Shown here piece after piece: positions 24,689 through 32,261 of a stretch of 35,053 nt of DNA. Origin of the DNA: Streptomyces sp. H27-H5. GTDB lineage: Bacteria > Actinomycetota > Actinomycetes > Streptomycetales > Streptomycetaceae. A program made the translations under genes and the position numbers. The notes beneath the pieces were generated by a model. That model saw only the letters and a list, made by a program, of their open reading frames with translations. It searched no databases and was not told the origin of the DNA. Each line of letters begins with the position of its first letter. Position 1 is the first letter of the stretch. The DNA lies in the NCBI RefSeq assembly GCF_026627505.1, contig NZ_JAPNLK010000052.1:1-35053 (forward strand), given 5' to 3'.

Positions 24689-24992
24689 CCTGCCCGCACG
24701 TGATCACAAGCTCATGACCCGTGCCCGTCCCTGCCGACTGGACCGGAAGGGGACGGAGTCGGACATGGATGCCTTGGGCCGACGGCCACGTGTAACGGCT
24801 GAACCCGCTCAAACGGGGCGCTCTGCCTGCCGGACCTTCCCGAACCTCGCGCCGCCGACTTGCAGCCGTCCTGCATGGCTGGAGCGCGCACGGCGCCGGC
24901 TAGGCGAGCCCCCTCTTGTCACAGAGCGTGTCCGGAGTGGGAAAGTCGGAGGGAGGGCCAGACACGGGCCAGCTTGGTAGCCCACAACCCAA

Positions 24993-25041
24993 AAGGGTGC
25001 CACCCGCAGCAGGCCCACAACCTGTTGCGAGAGGCACCCTT
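24993..25041 (-). terminator. Long two-tier hairpin followed by TTTT on the minus strand
   Basis: The outer stem is 9 bp and perfect (AAGGGTGCC at 24993-25001, GGCACCCTT at 25033-25041). An inner stem of 8 bp with one mismatch (GCAGCAGG/CCTGTTGC) closes on a 7-nt loop. Read on the minus strand it is followed by TTTT, so it fits a terminator for the methyltransferase gene about 130 bp upstream. It could also be the end of a lost mobile element. Confidence 0.5.
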
Positions 25042-25076
25042 CCACGGCTGATGACCCGTCAGGCATTGCTGACGGC

Positions 25077-25113
25077 GTGCGTCAAACGTGCGTCACGTGC
25101 GTCACGTGCGTCA
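25077..25113. repeat. Four short direct repeats of GTGCGTCA
   Basis: GTGCGTCA occurs at 25077, 25088, 25097 and 25106; the last three are spaced exactly 9 bp, with CACGTG at the junctions. The array is too short for CRISPR. It may be a tandem protein-binding site or simple slippage. Confidence 0.8.
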
Positions 25114-25169
25114 AGATATCGCCCGTAACGCCCACAGCCCACATAACGCACACTGCCCTAACCTGCAGG

Positions 25170-26501
25170 TCAGAGACCCTTTGCGGCAGGCTCCAGGATC
25201 GCCACGCACTCAACGTGGTGGGTCATCGGGAAGAGGTCGAAGACGCGCAGCGTGCGGACCTTGTAGCCGTTCTCCTTGAAGTAGCCCAGGTCGCGCGCCA
25301 GGGCCGCCGGGTCGCAGGCGACGTACGCGATGCGGCGCGCGGAGAGGCCGGCGATGTGGCGGACCGTCTGCTTGCCGGCGCCGGCGCGGGGCGGGTCGAG
25401 GACGACCAGGTCGCACTCGGTGATGCCGGTCTTCGGGAGGATCTGCTCGACCTTGCCCTGCTCGATCCGGACCCGCGGGAAGTCGGTCAGGTTGTGGCGG
25501 GCGTCCTCGACCGCGCGCTTCGTGGACTCGACGCCGAGGACCGCGCCGGTCTCGCCGAGGCGTTCGGCGAGCGCGCCGGCGAAGATGCCGACGCCGCAGT
25601 AGAGGTCGAGGGCCATCTCGCCCTTGCGCGGCATCAGGCCCTGCATGACGGCCTTGACGAGGGTGTCGGCGGCCTGGGGGTGGACCTGCCAGAAGCCGCC
25701 CATCCCGACGCGGTAGGTGCGGCCGTCGGCGCGCTCGCGGACGAAGGGGCGGCCGTGGACGCGGTGGACTCCGCCGTCCTTCTCCTCGACGCGCAGGACC
25801 GAGACGGGCTTGTCGAGTTCGACCAGCGGGAGTCGGCCGCCGGGGCGGGGGGTGAGGACGACCTGGCGGTCGCTCGAACCGGAGGCGGCGATGGCCTCCA
25901 CCGACTCCATCTGGGGCCAGTCCTGCTGTTCGATGCCGAGTTCGCTGACGCCGGGGGCGGCGATCATGCAGTGGTCGATCGGCTCGATGTCGTGCGAGCG
26001 GTGCTTGCGCAGGCCCACCCGGCCGTCGTCGTCGATCGCGAACTGGACCCGGGTGCGCCACTGCGGTACCTGGCCGGCCGGCAGCTTGTCGCCTTCGGCG
26101 GGCATGACCGTGCCGTCCCAGCCGGCTTCTTCCGGGGTGAGGCCGGCGAGGCGCTTGAGCTGTTCGGCGACGACCTCGCCCTTGAGCCGGCGCTGGGCGC
26201 CCGGCTTGGCGTGCTGCCAGTCGCAGCCGCCGCACTTGCCGGGGCCGGCGTACGGGCAGGGGGCCTCGACGCGGTCCTTGGAGGGGTCCAGGACGGCGAT
26301 GGCGTCGGCGCGCAGGAAGCGGGAGTCCACGTCGCCTTCGGTGACCTTGGCGACGACCTTCTCGCCGGGCAGGGTGTGGCGGACGAACAGGACCCGACCC
26401 TCGGCGGTGCGGGCGATGCAGTGGCCTCCGTGCGCGACGGGGCCGACCTCGACCTCGTACTCCTCCCCGACCAGTGACTGCTTCTCGATCTGCTCGGTCA
26501 T
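25170..26501 (-). CDS. TrmA/RumA-family 23S rRNA or tRNA (uracil-5-)-methyltransferase
   Basis: A 443-residue SAM-dependent RNA methyltransferase that methylates C5 of a uridine in rRNA or tRNA. An N-terminal TRAM RNA-binding domain lies at about residues 10-65 (VEVGPVAHGGHCIAR). A cysteine cluster CPYAGPGKCGGCDW follows (about 85), with another cysteine near DHCMIA, as in iron-sulfur RumA proteins. The Rossmann methyltransferase domain carries DLYCGVGIFAGAL and VLDPPRAG. The nucleophilic cysteine is in VACDPAALARDL, and the catalytic-base region is HHVECVAIL. The start is the ATG at 26501 (MTEQIEK), with GGAG about 10 bp upstream. Which uridine is modified cannot be told. It sits next to the potassium permease gene, as in many actinobacteria. 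Confidence 0.92.
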   Translation of the reverse strand: MTEQIEKQSLVGEEYEVEVGPVAHGGHCIARTAEGRVLFVRHTLPGEKVVAKVTEGDVDSRFLRADAIAVLDPSKDRVEAPCPYAGPGKCGGCDWQHAKPGAQRRLKGEVVAEQLKRLAGLTPEEAGWDGTVMPAEGDKLPAGQVPQWRTRVQFAIDDDGRVGLRKHRSHDIEPIDHCMIAAPGVSELGIEQQDWPQMESVEAIAASGSSDRQVVLTPRPGGRLPLVELDKPVSVLRVEEKDGGVHRVHGRPFVRERADGRTYRVGMGGFWQVHPQAADTLVKAVMQGLMPRKGEMALDLYCGVGIFAGALAERLGETGAVLGVESTKRAVEDARHNLTDFPRVRIEQGKVEQILPKTGITECDLVVLDPPRAGAGKQTVRHIAGLSARRIAYVACDPAALARDLGYFKENGYKVRTLRVFDLFPMTHHVECVAILEPAAKGL

Positions 26502-26530
26502 GGTGGGGAGACTCCAAAAGCTGAAAAGGG

Positions 26531-26580
26531 AACGGCCGGACGACCGACCCACCAGTTTACGTGGATCTCGTCCGGCCGTT
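26531..26580 (-). terminator. Rho-independent-like terminator of the APC permease gene
   Basis: A perfect 13-bp stem (AACGGCCGGACGA at 26531-26543, TCGTCCGGCCGTT at 26568-26580) with a 24-nt loop lies between the permease stop and the methyltransferase start. On the minus strand it is followed by CCCTTTTCAGCTTTT, an unusually T-rich tail for this genome. The segment 26585-26690 next to it is a very GC-rich, CCCGGG-dense spacer with no gene. Confidence 0.75.
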
Positions 26581-26691
26581 CACCAACCCGAACCCGGGCC
26601 GACCCGGCCGCCCGGGCCCCCCGGTCGGCCGAGTGCCCGGGCCCCGCCGGGCCCAGTCCCCCGGGCGCCCCCGGGCCCGGCCCCAGGCTCC

Positions 26692-28743
26692 CTACTTCGC
26701 CGAGTCCTTCGGCCGCGACCGCGGGGTGTCCACCGGTCCGCGGCGCACTGCGCCCGGCGCGTTCCAGTCCTGGCGCTTCTTCGCCCGCCGCTTGGCGAGC
26801 TCCGAGGACTCCAGCTGGTACGGCACGGAGGTGACCATGACGCCGGGGGTGAAGAGCAGTCGGCCCTTGAGGCGCAACGCGCTCTGGTTGTGCAGGAGGT
26901 GTTCGTACCAGCGGCCGACCACGTACTCCGGGATGTAGACGCTGACGGCGTCGCGCGGGTTCTCGCTGCGCAGTCCCTTGACGTACTCGACGACCGGCCG
27001 GGTGATCTCGCGGTAGGGCGAGTCGAGGATCTTGAGCGGGACGTTGATCCCGCGCTGTTCCCAGTCGGCCTTCAGTGCCTTGGTCTCGGCCGGGTCGACG
27101 CTGATGCTGAGCGCTTCCAGGGTGTCCGAGCGGGTCAGCTTCGCGAAGGCCAGGGCCCGCAGCGTGGGCTTGTGGACCTTGGATACCAGGACGATCGAGT
27201 GGACCCGGGAGGGGCGCACGCTGTCGTCGCTGGGGCCTTCGGCGGCGGCGATCTCGGCGGAGACGCGGTCGTAGTGCTTGCGGATCGCGGTCATCGTTCC
27301 GTAGAAGATGACCATGCCCAGCAGGGCGACCCAGGCGCCGTGCGTGAACTTGGTGGCGAGGACGACGACGAGCACCATGCCGGTGAAGAAGGCGCCGAAG
27401 GTGTTGATCGCCCGCGAGCGGTGCATGCGGCGGCGGGCGGCCTGGTCGCGCTCGGAGCGCAGGTGGCGGTTCCAGTGCCGGACCATGCCGATCTGGCTGA
27501 GCGTGAAGGAGACGAAGACGCCGACGATGTAGAGCTGGATCAGCTTCGTCGAGTCGGCGTCGTACAGCCACACGAGCAGCATGGCGGCGCCCGCGAGGAG
27601 CACGATGCCGTTGGAGAAGGCGAGCCGGTCGCCGCGGGTGTGCAGCTGGCGCGGCAGGTAGCGGTCCTGGGCGAGGATCGAGCCGAGCAGTGGGAAGCCG
27701 TTGTAGGCGGTGTTGGCGGCCAGGAAGAGGACGAGGGCGGTGGCGATCGCCAGGATGATGAAGAGGAAGCTGCCGCTGCCGAAGACGGCTTCGCCCACCT
27801 GGGAGATCACGGGGTGCTGGACGTAGTCGGCGCCGACGGGGACGCCGTTGTCCAGCAGGTCGACCGGGGGGTTCTCCGCCATCTTCACGTCGGTGGCCAT
27901 GGCCAGGCCGATGATCCCGCAGAACATGGTGACCGCGAGGCCGCCCATGAGGGCGAGGGTGGTGGCGGCGTTCTTGCTCTTGGGCTTGCGGAAGGCGGGG
28001 ACGCCGTTGCTGATGGCCTCGACGCCGGTGAGGGCGGCACAGCCCGAGGAGAAGGCGCGCAGGAGCAGGAAGACGAGGGCGAATCCGGCGAGCCCCTGCT
28101 GTTCGGGTTTGATCTCCAGATCCGCGGTGGGGGCCTTCATGTCTTCGCCGAGTACGAGGCCCTTGAAGGCGCCGTAGGCGATGAGGACGAAGACGGCTCC
28201 GACGAACACGTAGGTCGGGATCGCGAAGAGTTTCCCGGATTCCTTGACTCCGCGCAGATTCATCAGCGTGAGAAGGATGATCATGATCATCGCCGAGAGC
28301 ACCTTGTGCTCGATGACGAAATCGACGGCGGATCCCAGGTTCTCCACACCGGAGGAGATGGAGACGGCGACCGTGAGGACGTAGTCGACGAGCAGGGCGC
28401 TCGCCACGGTGAGGCCGGCTCTGGGTCCGAGGTTGGTGTTGGCGACCTCGTAGTCGCCGCCGCCGCTCGGGTAGGCGTGGACGTTCTGTCGGTAGGAGGC
28501 GACGACGGTGAACATGAGCACCACGACCGCGACCGCGATCCAGGGGCTGAAGTGGTACGCCGACACACCCGCGATCGAGAGGACCAGCAGAACCTCGCCC
28601 GGGGCGTAGGCCACGGACGAGAGCGGGTCGGACGCGAAGACGGGAAGGGCGATCCGCTTGGGGAGGAGCGTTTCTCCGAGGCGGTCGCTGCGTAGCGCCC
28701 GGCCGATCAGGATCCGTTTGGGCACGTCGGTCAGTTTGGACAC
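26692..28743 (-). CDS. APC-superfamily permease resembling potassium importer KimA
   Basis: A 683-residue membrane protein with about 12 transmembrane segments (to about residue 480) and a soluble C-terminal region. The sequence tracks Bacillus subtilis KimA (YdaO), a high-affinity potassium importer: SDPLSSVAYAPGE, SYRQNVHAYPSGGGDYEVA, LLVDYVLTVAVSISSG, SSGCAALTGVEAISNGVPAF, AANTAYNGFPLLGSILAQDR, RGDRLAFSNGI and VGVFVSFTLSQIGM. Potassium transport is an inference from this likeness and from the neighbouring TrkA and KdpDE genes; many genomes annotate it only as an amino-acid permease. The start is taken at the GTG at 28743 (VSKLTDVPKRILIGRALRSD), although no strong ribosome-binding site is visible; the frame stays open to 28908 but that part looks non-coding. 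Divergent from the TrkA pair. Confidence 0.88.
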   Translation of the reverse strand: MSKLTDVPKRILIGRALRSDRLGETLLPKRIALPVFASDPLSSVAYAPGEVLLVLSIAGVSAYHFSPWIAVAVVVLMFTVVASYRQNVHAYPSGGGDYEVANTNLGPRAGLTVASALLVDYVLTVAVSISSGVENLGSAVDFVIEHKVLSAMIMIILLTLMNLRGVKESGKLFAIPTYVFVGAVFVLIAYGAFKGLVLGEDMKAPTADLEIKPEQQGLAGFALVFLLLRAFSSGCAALTGVEAISNGVPAFRKPKSKNAATTLALMGGLAVTMFCGIIGLAMATDVKMAENPPVDLLDNGVPVGADYVQHPVISQVGEAVFGSGSFLFIILAIATALVLFLAANTAYNGFPLLGSILAQDRYLPRQLHTRGDRLAFSNGIVLLAGAAMLLVWLYDADSTKLIQLYIVGVFVSFTLSQIGMVRHWNRHLRSERDQAARRRMHRSRAINTFGAFFTGMVLVVVLATKFTHGAWVALLGMVIFYGTMTAIRKHYDRVSAEIAAAEGPSDDSVRPSRVHSIVLVSKVHKPTLRALAFAKLTRSDTLEALSISVDPAETKALKADWEQRGINVPLKILDSPYREITRPVVEYVKGLRSENPRDAVSVYIPEYVVGRWYEHLLHNQSALRLKGRLLFTPGVMVTSVPYQLESSELAKRRAKKRQDWNAPGAVRRGPVDTPRSRPKDSAK

Positions 28744-28837
28744 GCAGAGGATCGTAAGCGTTCGAAATCCGCCTGACGAACCCCCGGCCCCTTTACAAGG
28801 CAATGAGCGGCCAATGAGGGGCTCCCCGCACCCCAAA

Positions 28838-28855
28838 TGGTCACACTGGTGACCA
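28838..28855. promoter_or_regulatory. Inverted repeat in the divergent permease/TrkA promoter region
   Basis: TGGTCAC and GTGACCA form a perfect 7-bp inverted repeat with a 4-bp spacer, roughly midway in the 209-bp gap between the permease start and the TrkA start. The position and size fit a dimeric repressor or activator site serving both directions. The binding protein is unknown. Confidence 0.45.
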
Positions 28856-28952
28856 CCCGTGTGTAGCTTGGGCCATGGTCTGAGACCCTGTTTAGCCAGA
28901 GCATGCAATGAGGCTGGAAATCAGCGAGCCGCTGTCAGCCGGAAGGACGGCC

Positions 28953-29621
28953 GTGCACATCGTCATCATGGGTTGCGGAAGAGTGGGCTCCGCCCTCGCG
29001 CAGACCCTGGAACAGCAGGGGCACACGGTCGCGGTCGTCGACCAGGACCCCACCGCATTCCGTCGACTGGGGGCATCGTTCGGCGGCCGCCGCGTCACGG
29101 GGGTCGGCTTCGACCAGGACACCCTGCGGGAGGCCGGCATCGAGGAGGCGGGTGCCTTCGCCGCCGTCAGCAGTGGTGACAATTCCAACATCATCGCGGC
29201 TCGGGTGGCCCGTGAGATGTTCGGCGTCGAGAACGTCGCCGCCCGCATCTACGACCCCAAGCGCGCCGAGGTCTACCAGCGCCTCGGGATCCCCACCGTC
29301 GCGACCGTGCGGTGGACCGCCGACCAGATGCTCCGCCGGCTGCTGCCCTCGGGCTCGGAACCGCTGTGGCGCGATCCGAGCGGCGGTGTCCAGCTCGCCG
29401 AGGTGCACACCTCCGAGGCGTGGATCGGCCACAAGGTCAGCAAACTGCAGGAGGAGACCGGCGTACGTGTCGCGTTCCTCACCCGTCTGGGTGAAGCCAC
29501 GCTGCCGACGTCGGCGACCGTCCTCCAGGAGGGCGACCTCGTCCACGTGATGATGCGTACGGACGAGATCGACAAAGTCGAGGCGGCCTTCGCCGAGGGG
29601 CCTGAGGAGGCACACGCATGA
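28953..29621 (+). CDS. ceoB: TrkA-family RCK potassium-uptake regulatory protein (CeoB-like)
   Basis: A 222-residue cytoplasmic RCK protein that gates or regulates a potassium transporter through nucleotide binding. The TrkA_N Rossmann domain (about 1-130) starts VHIVIMGCGRVGSALAQTLE with the GxGxxG dinucleotide motif and an acidic residue at the next strand end (VVDQDPTAF). The TrkA_C domain (about 140-215) follows (VQLAEVHTSEAWIGHKVSKL; LQEGDLVHVMM). The start is taken at the GTG at 28953 behind GGAAGGA, where homology begins; an ATG at 28908 would add 15 residues. Overlaps the next gene by ATGA. The locus matches the arrangement of ceoB-ceoC in mycobacteria. Confidence 0.88.
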   Translation: MHIVIMGCGRVGSALAQTLEQQGHTVAVVDQDPTAFRRLGASFGGRRVTGVGFDQDTLREAGIEEAGAFAAVSSGDNSNIIAARVAREMFGVENVAARIYDPKRAEVYQRLGIPTVATVRWTADQMLRRLLPSGSEPLWRDPSGGVQLAEVHTSEAWIGHKVSKLQEETGVRVAFLTRLGEATLPTSATVLQEGDLVHVMMRTDEIDKVEAAFAEGPEEAHA

Positions 29622-30280
29622 GGGTCGCGATCGCCGGAGCCGGCGCGGTCGGCCGCTCCATCGCGGGTGAGCTGCTGGAGAACGGCCACGAGGTGCTGCT
29701 GGTCGACAAGGCGCCCACCGCCATCTCCGTGGAGCGGGTGCCGCAGGCGGAGTGGCTGCTGGCCGACGCCTGCGAGATCACCTCGCTGGACGAGGCCGCG
29801 TTGCAGCGCTGCAACGTGGTCATCGCCGCCACGGGTGACGACAAGGTCAACCTGGTCGTCTCGCTCCTGGCCAAGACCGAGTACGGGGTTCCCCGGGTCG
29901 TGGCGCGGGTGAACAACCCGAAGAACGAGTGGCTCTTCAACGAGTCCTGGGGCGTCGACGTCGCGGTATCCACCCCGCGCCTGATGTCGGCGCTGGTCGA
30001 GGAGGCCGTCAGCGTCGGCGACCTCGTGCGGCTGCTGCGCTTCAGCCACGGTGACGCCAACCTGGTCGAGCTGACCCTGCCCCCCGACTCCTCGGTCGCG
30101 GGCACCCAGATCAGCGAGATCAGCTGGCCCGAGGACACCTCGCTGGTCACGATCATCCGCGGCAACCGGGTCCTGACCCCGCACGGCGAGGAGACCCTGG
30201 AGCCCGGCGACGAGCTCCTCTTCGTGGCCGCCCAGGCCCGCGAGGAGCAGCTGGAGGACCTCCTCCAGGCCCGCCACTAG
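29618..30280 (+). CDS. ceoC: TrkA-family RCK potassium-uptake regulatory protein (CeoC-like)
   Basis: A 220-residue paralogue of the preceding RCK protein. TrkA_N begins MRVAIAGAGAVGRSIAGELL (GxGxxG) with LLVDKAPTAIS, then VVIAATGDDKVNLVVSLLAK. TrkA_C lies at about 140-215 (LVELTLPPDSSVAGTQISEI; LEPGDELLFVAA). The ATGA overlap with ceoB points to a heteromeric RCK complex made in equal amounts. No Trk/Ktr membrane subunit gene is present in the window, so the partner may be the divergent KimA-like permease or a channel elsewhere. Some RCK_C domains bind cyclic di-AMP; whether these do is unknown. Confidence 0.88.
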   Translation: MRVAIAGAGAVGRSIAGELLENGHEVLLVDKAPTAISVERVPQAEWLLADACEITSLDEAALQRCNVVIAATGDDKVNLVVSLLAKTEYGVPRVVARVNNPKNEWLFNESWGVDVAVSTPRLMSALVEEAVSVGDLVRLLRFSHGDANLVELTLPPDSSVAGTQISEISWPEDTSLVTIIRGNRVLTPHGEETLEPGDELLFVAAQAREEQLEDLLQARH

Positions 30281-30298
30281 GTCCTGTCGTCAATGTGA

Positions 30299-30334
30299 GA
30301 GGGGCGGGGCAGCCGATCGGCTGCCCCGCCCCTC
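30299..30334. terminator. Perfect 18-bp palindromic terminator between convergent genes
   Basis: The sequence from 30299 to 30334 is a perfect palindrome, with arms beginning GAGGGGCGGGGCAGCCGA and no unpaired centre. It lies 19 bp after the ceoC stop and about 30 bp after the DUF3159 stop on the other strand, so it should end transcription from both sides. Confidence 0.85.
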
Positions 30335-30362
30335 GCGTTTCATCGTTCGCGCGTTCCGGCGG

Positions 30363-31127
30363 CTACGGCGCCCGGTGGCGTCCTTCGGTCGAGGCGTTGG
30401 CGGCCTTGGCGGCCGCCTTGGCCTCCTTCTCGGCGGCCTCCTCGGCCTCCCACTCCGCGATCACGTCGATCGGCGGCGGCGCCTTCGCGAGGAACACCCA
30501 CGTGAAGTACACGGCGAGCACCATCGGCGGGAGTTTGAGCGCGATGAGGACCCACCCCAGCTGCGTCGCGTCCCCCCACCAGTACAGCGGGAAGAGGATC
30601 GCGTACTTGGCGAGGAAGATGAGCCCCCACGCCAGGCTGGCCTTGGTGTACGCCTTCTTGCGGCCCGGGTTGCGGGTCCGCCAGGACAGGTTCTCCTTGA
30701 AGACCGGTCCGAGGATCACGCCGAGCAGCGGGAAGCCGACCAGTGCCGAGAGCGTGAACGCGAAGCCCAGGCCCACGCCGTAGATCATGCCGGGCAGGTA
30801 GAAGCCCTTCGCGCTGCCCGTGAAGAGGGCGAAGGCCACGCCCACGCCCACGCCGAAGACCCCGCTGAAGGCGTGCTTCACGGTGTCCTTGCGCAACAGG
30901 CGCACGATCACGAGCAGGACCGCGACGGCCCCCGCGGCGATGGCGGAGCTCTTCACGTCCTTGTTGATCGTGTAGATCATCACGAAGAGCAGGCCGGGGA
31001 GCATCGTCTCCACGGTGCCGCGGATGCCGCCGAAGGCGTCGAAGAGCGCCGCCTGCGTCACCGCCTTCTGGTCCGCCGCGGGCTCCGGCGGATCCGCCGG
31101 CGTGGTCGGTTTGTCGAGTGACGTCAC
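30363..31127 (-). CDS. DUF3159 integral membrane protein
   Basis: A 254-residue protein of the actinobacterial DUF3159 family, function unknown. It has a short acidic/Pro N-terminus, then about six hydrophobic segments between residues 42 and 215 (LLFVMIYTIN; AIAAGAVAVLLVIVRLL; SGVFGVGVGVAFALFTG; TLSALVGFPLLGVILG; SLAWGLIFLAKYAILF; VLAVYFTWVFLA). The Ala/Lys/Glu-rich cytoplasmic tail contains EAEEAAEKEAKAAAKA, likely helical. It starts with a GTG at 31127, 3 bp after the OB-fold gene stop, so the two are cotranscribed. The family is found next to ceoBC across actinobacteria, suggesting a role linked to ion transport or membrane physiology; this is inference. Confidence 0.88.
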   Translation of the reverse strand: MTSLDKPTTPADPPEPAADQKAVTQAALFDAFGGIRGTVETMLPGLLFVMIYTINKDVKSSAIAAGAVAVLLVIVRLLRKDTVKHAFSGVFGVGVGVAFALFTGSAKGFYLPGMIYGVGLGFAFTLSALVGFPLLGVILGPVFKENLSWRTRNPGRKKAYTKASLAWGLIFLAKYAILFPLYWWGDATQLGWVLIALKLPPMVLAVYFTWVFLAKAPPPIDVIAEWEAEEAAEKEAKAAAKAANASTEGRHRAP

Positions 31128-31130
31128 CGG

Positions 31131-31550
31131 TTACTGCTCCTGTCCGAGCGGTCGGAGTTCGTACTTCGGGTTGAAGAGGACCCGACGCCCATGGCTCATC
31201 GAAATACGGCCGGAGGCGATCATGCGCCGTCCCGGCTCGATTCCCACGATCGAGCGACGTCCGAGCCACACCACGTCCAGCGGGGCCGAGCCGTCGAACA
31301 GCTCCGCCTCCAGGGCGGGAACCCCGGCGCGCGGCCGCAGGGTCACGGTACGCAGCGTTCCGGTCACCTTGACTATCTGGCGGTCGTCGCAGTCGCAGAT
31401 CCGCGTGCAGCCGGCGGCTTCTGCGTCCTCCTGCAGCTCCGCCGAATGCAGCTCTTCCTGCGAGGTGGAAAGCCGCTCTATCATCCGGCGGAACCAGCCC
31501 GCCGGCCTGGCCGGCTTCGCGGGCTTCTCGGGACGCGGTTCAGCACTCAT
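31131..31550 (-). CDS. OB-fold nucleic-acid-binding domain protein
   Basis: A 139-residue protein. A Pro/Lys/Arg-rich start (AEPRPEKPAKPARPAG) and an amphipathic helix (WFRRMIERLSTSQEELHSAE) precede a compact OB-fold (about 50-135; VKVTGTLRTVTLRP, ALEAELFDGSAPLDVVWLG, GRRMIASGRISMSHGRRV). The CTRICDC cysteines at about 48-54 could bind metal. The fold resembles anticodon-binding/RecG-like OB domains; the ligand is unknown. It lies 24 bp after the KdpE gene and 3 bp before DUF3159 on the same strand. Confidence 0.87.
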   Translation of the reverse strand: MSAEPRPEKPAKPARPAGWFRRMIERLSTSQEELHSAELQEDAEAAGCTRICDCDDRQIVKVTGTLRTVTLRPRAGVPALEAELFDGSAPLDVVWLGRRSIVGIEPGRRMIASGRISMSHGRRVLFNPKYELRPLGQEQ

Positions 31551-31574
31551 ACAGGAAGCGTACCGGCGCGCCCG

Positions 31575-32257
<683 letters not shown>

Positions 32258-32261
<4 letters not shown>

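Larger units (their letters stand above)
24689..25169. other. Intergenic region marking the junction of the sugar locus and the core block
   Basis: A 481-bp stretch between the GH62 gene and the methyltransferase gene, which converge. It holds the hairpin at 24993-25041, a 7-bp perfect hairpin at 25056-25075 (CCGTCAG/CTGACGG), and the short tandem repeats at 25077-25113. A small minus-strand frame (24809-25066, including LSQQVVGLLRVAPFWVVGYQ) is open, but it reads through the hairpin and has no recognisable family. Confidence 0.5.

Noticed and set aside
24809..25066. 85-codon minus-strand frame containing LSQQVVGLLRVAPFWVVGYQ
   Set aside because: It runs through the hairpin at 24993-25041, has no recognised family and lies downstream of a complete gene; kept only as part of the intergenic note.
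25077..25113. Possible CRISPR array
   Set aside because: Repeats are 8-9 bp with almost no spacers and no cas genes are nearby.
25717..28695. 992-codon open plus-strand frame
   Set aside because: It is antisense to the methyltransferase and KimA-like permease, whose minus-strand motifs are unmistakable.
28741..28952. Possible ydaO-type cyclic di-AMP riboswitch before the KimA-like permease
   Set aside because: The gap is only about 209 bp and shared with a divergent gene, and I could not recognise the conserved riboswitch core or a pseudo-symmetric fold.
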